Positions 1-5,140 of a stretch of 5,916 nt of DNA are shown here, piece by piece; position 1 is the first letter of the stretch; each line of letters opens with the position of its first letter. The DNA is from Planctomycetota bacterium (GTDB lineage Bacteria; Planctomycetota; UBA1135; GCA-002686595), in NCBI GenBank assembly GCA_028823185.1, contig JAPKBY010000123.1:1-5916 (forward strand), in the 5' to 3' direction. The notes beneath the pieces are model-generated. The model saw nothing but the letters and a program-made list of their open reading frames with translations. It did no database searches and was not told where the DNA came from. The translations under genes and the position numbers were made by a program.

Positions 1-1907
1 TGCATCGAGGCCTGCTGCTCCGATTGCTTCTCAGCCAAACGCATCATCCAGCCCTTCTTCGGCGCCACCTCGGTGTCATCAATCGGCCAAAACTTCTTGA
101 TGACCTTGATCTCAAAGATGCCGACAGCAGACGAAGTGATCATGTAGAGCGAGAGCCCTGCGGGATAGCTGTAGAGCATGAAGCCGAACATGACCGGCAT
201 CCACATCATCATCTTCTGCATCTTCGCCTGCTGCGCGTCAGTCGGCGTAGGCATCGAGCGCTGCTGCCAGACCCACAGGAAGACCATCAAGAGCGGCAAG
301 ATGTTCAGCCACTCAATCGTCCCGATGAGCGGCAAGTGAGTGTTGAGGTCTAAGCGCAGGAGATGGTCCGGAAGCGAGAGGTCTCGCACCCAGAGCAGAA
401 AGGGCTCCTGCCTGAGGTGATACTCAACTCGCAGGGACTGAAAGAGCCCGATGAAGACCGGGATCTGCAAGAACATGGGAAGGCATCCGCCGAGGGGCGG
501 AAAAGCGCCCTCCTCCTGCATGATGCGCGCCTGCTCCTCGCGCTGCTTCTGAGTGTTGTCCGCGTACTTCGTCTTCAGCTCATCCAGCTTGGGCTGCACG
601 CGCTTCATCTTCTTCTGATAGCGCGCCATCGCCGTCTGTGAGCGACGGTTGATAGGGAAGAGCATCAATCGAACTGTCAGCGTCAAGAGGATGATCGCCC
701 AGCCCCAGTTACCGACGAGCCCCATATAGAAATCTAGGACCGCGAGGATCATGTGGGCGATGCCCTGGAAGAACCCAAGGTCTTCACTGATGAGCGCGTC
801 ATATTCACCGGAAGCGGCGAGGAGATCTTCGCGAGCCTTTGGCCCGGCATAGACCTCATAGTCCCATGTGCGCTTCTCTCCGACATCACCAAGATGCAAG
901 GCGATATCGATGTCAGAGACGATGTACTGCCAGCTCTCTCGCGGCGCATCGAGGTGTGAGGCGGCCCAGTTCAGATCCTCAACTCTCCTCCAGCTCGCGC
1001 CAACAAGCGTGTTCTGCGAGTTCAGGCTAGGGCGCAAGAGGCAGGCGAAGAATTTATTCTGCACACCCGCAAAGCTGAAGGCGCCTGTCGCCTTGAACGC
1101 TCCGGTTAGATCATCAGCCGCAGGGAGCGCGGTCATATCCTCGGTCTCGACCTGACTATCAGAGCCCTCTTCTAGCCAAGCGCTGATCGCCTGGGGCTCC
1201 GGGTACATGCGACCGCCGCCCTCTTCACTCGAGCTGCCCATCACCGCGGCGGGGGTCAGGCGGAACTGTCGAGGTCGTGAGGCGCCGACCGCCGAGACGT
1301 TCTCCAGTCCTAAGGTGAGGTCGAGGACTCGTTCACCATCACGCGAGCGGAGCTCCTTCGTTATGACGACGCCCTTTGCAGAGCCATAGGTGAAGCGAAC
1401 ACCCTGCTTCACACCGAACTGATCGACGAGCTCCTCCATCTGCCAGAGCGCATCATTCAATGGCTCATCAAAGAGGTCACTTGAGGAGGGACCTGCGACG
1501 AGTCCGAAGGAGGCCTCCTGCCAGTTCTCGCTGCTCCCGTTCGGACTGAGCAGTTCAAGATAGTAGGCAGGGTCTGCCTGCTCTTCCGGTGTCAGATCAC
1601 CTTGCGTATAGACATCGCCCAAACGCAAAGAGAGCAGTCGCCCACCTCTGTTCGTGAACTCGGCGAGATAATGCCCGTGGGTGCCGGGGGTCCCGAGCTC
1701 TAAGAGCAAGGTCTCCTCTGTCTCCGCCGAGATGAGCGGTGCCGCGATCGGAGCCACCGCCGTGATCTGCGTGGCTTCGCCCTGAATGACCTCTCCTGAG
1801 GTGTCTAAGGGATCAGCCGCCTCCTTCGCACGTGGCGGGAACATGACCGTCCACCCCATCAAGAGCAGGAAGCAGAGGAAGAGGGCTAAGGGGAGTCGCT
1901 TCTCCAA
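1..1907 (-). CDS. yidC: Membrane protein insertase YidC (3' end outside window)
   Basis: YidC/Oxa1-family insertase of the inner membrane, which inserts and folds membrane proteins alone or with SecYEG. About 635 residues are visible with no stop, so the C-terminus lies beyond base 1. Residues 5-22 form an N-terminal membrane segment (LPLALFLCFLLLMGW). A long, soluble, presumably periplasmic domain covers roughly 24-385, as expected for the Gram-negative type. The conserved insertase core follows: NWGWAII from 400, with Arg413 in TVRLMLFP matching the hydrophilic-groove arginine (E. coli R366); GGCLPMFLQIP around Cys475; a segment near 534-550; and the final MMMWMP...YPAG (581-584)...LYMITSS segments. 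The chosen start is TTG at 1905-1907, directly before EKRLPLALF. The upstream in-frame stop is the TAA of the preceding gene (1935-1937), and no ATG or GTG lies between. I see no Shine-Dalgarno site. Last gene visible in the nadD operon, 27 nt after the phosphoesterase. Family assignment is secure; the exact start is less so. Confidence 0.95.
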   Translation of the reverse strand, partial: MEKRLPLALFLCFLLLMGWTVMFPPRAKEAADPLDTSGEVIQGEATQITAVAPIAAPLISAETEETLLLELGTPGTHGHYLAEFTNRGGRLLSLRLGDVYTQGDLTPEEQADPAYYLELLSPNGSSENWQEASFGLVAGPSSSDLFDEPLNDALWQMEELVDQFGVKQGVRFTYGSAKGVVITKELRSRDGERVLDLTLGLENVSAVGASRPRQFRLTPAAVMGSSSEEGGGRMYPEPQAISAWLEEGSDSQVETEDMTALPAADDLTGAFKATGAFSFAGVQNKFFACLLRPSLNSQNTLVGASWRRVEDLNWAASHLDAPRESWQYIVSDIDIALHLGDVGEKRTWDYEVYAGPKAREDLLAASGEYDALISEDLGFFQGIAHMILAVLDFYMGLVGNWGWAIILLTLTVRLMLFPINRRSQTAMARYQKKMKRVQPKLDELKTKYADNTQKQREEQARIMQEEGAFPPLGGCLPMFLQIPVFIGLFQSLRVEYHLRQEPFLLWVRDLSLPDHLLRLDLNTHLPLIGTIEWLNILPLLMVFLWVWQQRSMPTPTDAQQAKMQKMMMWMPVMFGFMLYSYPAGLSLYMITSSAVGIFEIKVIKKFWPIDDTEVAPKKGWMMRLAEKQSEQQASM

Positions 1908-1934
1908 GAGAATAGCAGGGAATGAGGTGGAAGA

Positions 1935-2747
1935 TTAGCGACCGACAGCGAGTCGGTCCGCAAGGAAGACAGGTAACTCAGGCACAGCACGGATTCGCTC
2001 TGCAGCGACATCGTGTTCGTACTCAAGTCGAACAAAGGTGATACAGCGACCATCAAAGATCGCGTATGAGAGGCGAGTGTCGCCGTCGCGGGGCTGCCCC
2101 ACCGACCCAACGTTGATGATGGCTCGCTTGGAGGTCGGCGTCGCCAGCTCATAAGGACCCTCGGTCCCAGAGGGTCGAAAGAGACGACCGTCATCATAGT
2201 AGATCGCGGGGATGTGGCTGTGCCCGACGAAGCAGATATCTCGCTGCATCGCAGCGAAGTTAGCTCGCATCTTCTCCGTATCGATAGAGTCGCGCGGGAC
2301 CATGTACTCATGGACTGGACGACGCGGGCTGCCGTGGGCGAACTGAGCCAGCTCATCGCACTCCGTCGGCTTCAGCTCACCGAGGAAGTCCCAGTAAGCG
2401 AACTTGCGCTCGTGCTCACAGTTCCCGATCTCCTTCTTCGTCCACTCGATCGCTGCCCGCGCCTTGGGGTTGAAGTCCACAGGCGACTTAAGCAAGGCCT
2501 CCTCATGATTCCCCATGAGGCACAGCCCGGGCTTCAAGCTCTCATCGCTGAAGGGGTGTTTTGCGTCCTCGACGCAAGTCCGCATAACGAGGTCCAAGCA
2601 ACGCCTCGGCTCAGCTCCATATCCAACGACATCGCCGAGGCACACAAAGCGCTCGACGCCTCTTTCGAGGGCATCCTTATAGGCGGTCTCAAGAGCGGGC
2701 ACGTTTCCGTGCAAGTCTGAGATGAGGGCTGTCTTAGGGTAGGTCAC
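1935..2747 (-). CDS. Calcineurin-like metallophosphoesterase family protein
   Basis: A 270-residue cytosolic enzyme of the two-metal metallophosphoesterase superfamily, in the YfcE/ApaH-like group; the substrate cannot be told from sequence. All the metal-site motifs are present in order: DLHGN (11-15), GDVVGYG (38-44), GNHE (79-82), HGSP (138-141), GHSHIP (175-180), then NVGSVGQPRDGD (212-223), a C-terminal block common in this subfamily. The frame stays open to an ATG-like position at 2861, inside the upstream gene. I choose GTG at 2745-2747 because it places the first beta strand (TALISDLHGN) at the N-terminus, as is usual in the family. The residues before it are Arg/Ser-rich and unlike a domain. 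The ribosome site is weak. It lies 52 nt after the glycosyltransferase and 27 nt before yidC, so it is probably co-transcribed. There is no signal peptide. A role in nucleotide or phosphodiester turnover is inference only. Confidence 0.9.
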   Translation of the reverse strand: MTYPKTALISDLHGNVPALETAYKDALERGVERFVCLGDVVGYGAEPRRCLDLVMRTCVEDAKHPFSDESLKPGLCLMGNHEEALLKSPVDFNPKARAAIEWTKKEIGNCEHERKFAYWDFLGELKPTECDELAQFAHGSPRRPVHEYMVPRDSIDTEKMRANFAAMQRDICFVGHSHIPAIYYDDGRLFRPSGTEGPYELATPTSKRAIINVGSVGQPRDGDTRLSYAIFDGRCITFVRLEYEHDVAAERIRAVPELPVFLADRLAVGR

Positions 2748-2799
2748 GGTTGTCCAGTCTCGTCCCCTGCGGCGGAGCCACAGAGTTCGCGGGGAAAGA

Positions 2800-3723
2800 T
2801 TATCTGCCCGGCTCCGACTCGGGGCAAGGACGGGACGCCCAGACACTGCAGATGAATCCAAAAAGTCCGAGGCAGAGCCCCTTCCATCCCGGCAAGAGCA
2901 ACGGCAGAGCAGCCAAGAGATAGAGACAAATGGCCACCGAGACAGGTCCCAGACCGCGCCTCTGCATGCGATGAGCTAGATGGGAGCGATCTCCCTCCCA
3001 TGGCGCGCGCCCTCCCATGATCCGGAGGCAAGCCACTCGAGCGAGATCCATCACCGGAAGCAGCATGAGCGGCCAGGCGCCAGGGTGCATGAGCACGAGA
3101 CAGCCGAGGAGGTGACTCCCCGAGTCCCCCAGGTACGCAGTCGCGCCACCTCGTGGACGAAGGTTCCAGCCCAGGAAGCCGAGAAGAGGCGCTGCCGCAG
3201 GCGAGCCGACGCTCAAAAGGGCGAGACCGCCGACCCCGGTGGCAGCGCCGTCTGCGTTGTCAAAGGTGTTCCAAGCGTTGAGAGAGAGTGGAACCAGCAC
3301 CAAGCACGCGAGCGTGGGGACAAGTTGCATCGGAAAGACAGCGCCAGCGAACACGAGGCCGACACCTATCTGACCTGCGACCTTCAGCCCTGGAGCCAAT
3401 CCCCCTCGCCTCAGGTCATCCACGAGACCGAGAAGGAAAGCCGCCAAGAGCGGCGGCCAGATCATCGCCTCCTCGAACTTCAAGCCGAGCCCGTTGTTTG
3501 CGAAGAACGCCGCGCCAAAGGAAGTGCGCCTGTCAGCTTCTAAGGCGATGAGCCCAACAAGGATCGCCGCGCCGCCTACGACGGGGACCGGCGCAGCTTG
3601 CAGCTTACGCTGCGAATCTTCCGCGCACGGTCGATCGACCCAGCCATACTTTTTAGCCAAGAGGATCAAGAGGTAGCTCACAGCGAAGGTGAGCGCTCCT
3701 GCGAATGCGACAGCTGGGCTCAA
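2800..3723 (-). CDS. WecA/MraY-family polyprenyl-phosphate sugar-1-phosphate transferase
   Basis: A 307-residue multi-pass inner-membrane glycosyltransferase-4 family enzyme. The family moves a sugar-1-phosphate (often GlcNAc- or MurNAc-pentapeptide-1-phosphate) from a UDP-sugar to undecaprenyl phosphate, starting a surface glycan. Visible motifs: DRP (30-32) with RKLQAAPVPVVGG (39-51); the Asp pair in GLVDD (102-103); NAWNTFDNADG (149-159); YLGDSGS (197-203); and GDRSHLAHR (244-252), matching the histidine motif of the last cytoplasmic loop. Hydrophobic segments fill the spaces, about ten in all. The loop is WecA-like rather than MraY-like, since it lacks the PIHHHFE form; so peptidoglycan MraY is unlikely. 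The first Gly of the usual DGxDG is Asn156, and one His of the usual HxHH is Ala250. The start is TTG at 3721-3723, overlapping the nadD stop as TTGA, which indicates translational coupling. The sugar and the glycan made are unknown. Confidence 0.88.
   Translation of the reverse strand: MSPAVAFAGALTFAVSYLLILLAKKYGWVDRPCAEDSQRKLQAAPVPVVGGAAILVGLIALEADRRTSFGAAFFANNGLGLKFEEAMIWPPLLAAFLLGLVDDLRRGGLAPGLKVAGQIGVGLVFAGAVFPMQLVPTLACLVLVPLSLNAWNTFDNADGAATGVGGLALLSVGSPAAAPLLGFLGWNLRPRGGATAYLGDSGSHLLGCLVLMHPGAWPLMLLPVMDLARVACLRIMGGRAPWEGDRSHLAHRMQRRGLGPVSVAICLYLLAALPLLLPGWKGLCLGLFGFICSVWASRPCPESEPGR
3720..3723 (-). other. TTGA stop/start overlap (translational coupling)
   Basis: The nadD stop TGA (3722-3720) and the glycosyltransferase start TTG (3723-3721) share bases in a TTGA tetranucleotide. 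The downstream gene has no clear Shine-Dalgarno site of its own, so reinitiation by ribosomes ending nadD is the likely mode of translation. The coupling is inferred from the overlap. Confidence 0.75.
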
Positions 3724-4346
3724 CCTGAATACCCGTAGAGCCCGCGCTCCTTCACGACTTCAAGGCAGCCTGCTGGCAGATGCTCCCCTGGGTCTTCTCC
3801 TCGACAGAGCATCGCACGGATCGCCGTCGAAGAGGCCGGGTGCGGATCGAGGCGCAGCAACCCGTCGCGCAATTTCTCCAAGAGGTGCCGAGGGAGCGAG
3901 CCTTCGATGCCTTCGAGCGCCTCCTTCAAGTCCACGCCTCGGTCAACGACCAAGGGGGTGACGAGCTCCATCAAAGATTCGGCCTCACGCCAAGCGCCAA
4001 GGCCTGGCAAATTGTCTCCGCCAATGATCAAAAACAGCTCGACCTCTTCAGCTCCACCAAGCCGCTCCATGAGCGCCCTGACCGTGTCGACCGTGTATGA
4101 GGGTCCCTCGCGAGAAAGCTCCATAGCCTCGACCCCGAATTCCGGCTTGCCCCTCAGCGCGGCCTCGAGCATCGCCAAGCGATCCGCCCCTGGACTCAAG
4201 ATCATATCGAGCTTGTGTGGTGGCCTCGCTGCCGGCACAAACAAGACCTCATCCAAACCCGCTCTCTCTAGGGCTGCCCGCGCAACAAAGAGATGACCAG
4301 AATGGACTGGATCAAATGACCCGCCAAAGACCCCCACTCGCCTCAT
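3720..4346 (-). CDS. nadD: Nicotinate-nucleotide adenylyltransferase
   Basis: A 208-residue cytosolic enzyme that makes deamido-NAD from nicotinate mononucleotide and ATP, the adenylylation step of NAD synthesis. The length is typical. Motifs of the nucleotidyltransferase fold: GVFGGSFDPVHSGHL (5-19) containing the GxFxPxHxGH ATP site; PPHK (42-45); SYTVDTV (83-89); GGDNLPGLGAW (109-119), the family's GxDxL...W substrate loop; SSTAIR (172-177), the second nucleotide motif; and GLYG near the C-terminus. The start ATG (4344-4346) sits after a strong purine-rich ribosome site and immediately before the first beta strand. The frame continues upstream to another ATG at 4434-4436, which also has an AGAGG site, so a form 30 residues longer is possible. 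First gene of the minus-strand operon; its TGA overlaps the TTG start of the next gene. It is not beside its common partners obgE, proA or rsfS in the visible sequence. Confidence 0.95.
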   Translation of the reverse strand: MRRVGVFGGSFDPVHSGHLFVARAALERAGLDEVLFVPAARPPHKLDMILSPGADRLAMLEAALRGKPEFGVEAMELSREGPSYTVDTVRALMERLGGAEEVELFLIIGGDNLPGLGAWREAESLMELVTPLVVDRGVDLKEALEGIEGSLPRHLLEKLRDGLLRLDPHPASSTAIRAMLCRGEDPGEHLPAGCLEVVKERGLYGYSG

Positions 4347-4350
4347 ACTG

Positions 4351-4359
4351 CCCCTCTCC
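4351..4359 (-). promoter_or_regulatory. Ribosome binding site of nadD
   Basis: On the minus strand the run GGAGAGGGG is followed by CAGT and the ATG at 4346. The GGAG core lies 9 nt from the start codon. It is the strongest Shine-Dalgarno-like site in the window and is the main reason to place the nadD start at 4346 rather than at the in-frame ATG at 4436. Confidence 0.75.
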
Positions 4360-4453
4360 TGGTTACCCGATCGAAATCCTTGGATAGACCCATCCATATG
4401 GCTATAAATTCTTCCTGATCCACCCATCGGCCCCATGATCAGCCTCTTTTACC

Positions 4454-4481
4454 TTTTTAAGGCCTGCCTGTGGCCTGTTGA
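4454..4481 (-). promoter_or_regulatory. Weak candidate promoter for the nadD operon
   Basis: On the minus strand TCAACA (4481-4476) and TAAAAA (4459-4454) are separated by 16 nt. Each box matches 4 of 6 positions of the sigma70 consensus. Transcription would start near 4447, giving a leader of about 100 nt before the ATG at 4346. A promoter is expected here because nadD heads a minus-strand run and the gene to its right is divergent, but this particular match is weak. Confidence 0.25.
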
Positions 4482-4524
4482 TTTAGGGCACTATCACCTG
4501 ACCCCAAGCTCTCTAATTGATCCG

Positions 4525-4553
4525 TTGACCCCTTTCACGGGGACAACTACACT
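4525..4553 (+). promoter_or_regulatory. Sigma70-type promoter of the lipoprotein gene
   Basis: TTGACC (4525-4530, 5 of 6 to the -35 consensus) and TACACT (4548-4553, 4 of 6 to the -10 consensus) are separated by exactly 17 nt. The predicted start of transcription is near 4560, which gives a leader of about 40 nt before ATG 4601. The spacer begins within a CCCC-TTTCAC-GGGG inverted repeat (4529-4542), a possible operator or simply chance. Confidence 0.6.
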
Positions 4554-4600
4554 TGGACGCTGTCTTAAGGCGTAAATCCTGCCCACGGACCCCTCTCCAA

Positions 4601-5053
4601 ATGAACATAAAAAACACACCCTCGCTCCTCCTAGGGGCCCTACTTGCGTGCCTCGCTGGCTGTGCGAGCCCTAATTCTCCGGACAACGTCGTAGATGCAG
4701 TCTTCCCCTCTCCTCCACCCTTCGGTCCCCCAGGCGCGCCCCTCATCATTGGACCTTTCGCAGCAAATGCCCACAATTTGGTCGCTAGAGAGCTTGGGCT
4801 CGACGAGAAGTCCTATGAAGACAAGCTCCGAGCAGCCCTTCCCAAGCCAGGCCAAGACACGCCTAGCCACAAGTGGGATCACTGGAACGCAGTGAGCGTC
4901 ACACCGAGCATGGAGCGTTTCCTCCTTAACTACGACTCAGACGAAGACGGCCACAGTGTTTGGAACAAGATCAAAAGAGACGGAGAGAGTGCAGCGGAGA
5001 CTCTTAAACGAATGTTCTTCCATACGAATTCGGACAACCCCTTCCAGCGCTAA
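4601..5053 (+). CDS. Small lipoprotein of unknown function
   Basis: A 150-residue predicted lipoprotein that I do not recognise. The N-terminus has a short basic/polar stretch (NIKNT), a hydrophobic core (LLLGALLACLAG) and a lipobox LAGC with Cys21 as the lipidated residue. Ala at +2 suggests the outer membrane under the E. coli rule. A Pro-rich tether follows at 36-52 (PSPPPFGPPGAP). Then come a predicted helical region (54-80), a Trp/His-rich patch (HKWDHW, 90-95), and DSDEDG at 112-117, a DxDxDG calcium-loop-like motif; position 12 of an EF-hand loop would be Lys, not Glu. The C-terminal helix is charged. The frame opens at 4553, but that codon lies in the -10 box of the probable promoter, so ATG 4601 is preferred although its ribosome site is poor. 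Monocistronic: divergent from nadD, convergent with miaA. The gene is supported by signal peptide, promoter and terminator; the function is unknown. Confidence 0.82.
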   Translation: MNIKNTPSLLLGALLACLAGCASPNSPDNVVDAVFPSPPPFGPPGAPLIIGPFAANAHNLVARELGLDEKSYEDKLRAALPKPGQDTPSHKWDHWNAVSVTPSMERFLLNYDSDEDGHSVWNKIKRDGESAAETLKRMFFHTNSDNPFQR

Positions 5054-5070
5054 GCGCTCGGTTCACTCCG

Positions 5071-5094
5071 GCCTCACACTTAGAGGCAGCCTCT
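5071..5094. repeat. Short inverted repeats ahead of the terminator
   Basis: GCCTC (5071-5075), GAGGC (5083-5087) and GCCTC (5089-5093) allow two mutually exclusive small pairings. The second belongs to the odd palindrome AGAGGC-A-GCCTCT (5082-5094). The one-base loop means that, as RNA, the first pairing is the more plausible. It lies in the 3' untranslated region of the lipoprotein gene. Function is unknown and chance is possible. Confidence 0.35.
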
Positions 5095-5095
5095 C

Positions 5096-5122
5096 AAACG
5101 ACCCTGCACAGCAGGGTCGTTT
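5096..5122. terminator. Bidirectional intrinsic terminator between convergent genes
   Basis: AAACGACCCTGC (5096-5107), loop ACA, and GCAGGGTCGTTT (5111-5122) form a perfect 12-bp stem. On the plus strand it lies 42 nt after the lipoprotein stop, and its 3' arm ends in TTT and runs on through CGTTTC. On the minus strand it lies 18 nt after the miaA stop and its tail is TTT followed by GAGAGG. It therefore fits a shared terminator, stronger in the plus direction. Confidence 0.85.
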
Positions 5123-5140
5123 CGTTTCACGCCTACACGT

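Noticed and set aside
24..641. Two plus-strand open frames (24-353 and 363-641)
   Set aside because: Both are antisense to the conserved C-terminal half of yidC and have Arg/His/Leu-rich composition with no domain.
1886..2356. 156-codon minus-strand frame overlapping the phosphoesterase
   Set aside because: Out of frame with both the phosphoesterase and yidC, and Ser/Arg-rich. A frame shadow, not a gene in the 27-nt gap.
2214..2720. 168-codon open frame on the plus strand
   Set aside because: It lies wholly antisense to the metallophosphoesterase, whose motifs are all intact, and it shows no recognisable domain. It is a shadow of codon use on the other strand.
2748..2861. N-terminal extension of the phosphoesterase by 38 residues
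   Set aside because: It would overlap the upstream gene by 62 bases and adds an Arg/Ser-rich stretch before a fold that normally starts at the first beta strand.
2980..3543. 187-codon open frame on the plus strand
   Set aside because: Antisense to the membrane transferase. Its translation is rich in Glu, Arg, His and Pro, as expected from reading hydrophobic codons backwards.
4463..4475. Possible terminator at GGCC-N7-GGCC in the divergent region
   Set aside because: The stem is only 4-5 bp and no T-run follows in the plus direction. In the minus direction the tail is A-rich, so it does not fit an intrinsic terminator.
4553..4600. Longer lipoprotein start (TTG 4553) adding 16 residues
   Set aside because: The codon begins at the last base of the predicted -10 box and before the predicted transcript start. 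The added residues would displace the signal peptide.
4513..4776. 87-codon minus-strand frame across the lipoprotein start
   Set aside because: Overlaps the promoter and signal-peptide region of the better supported plus-strand gene and has low-complexity Gly/Lys/Arg composition.
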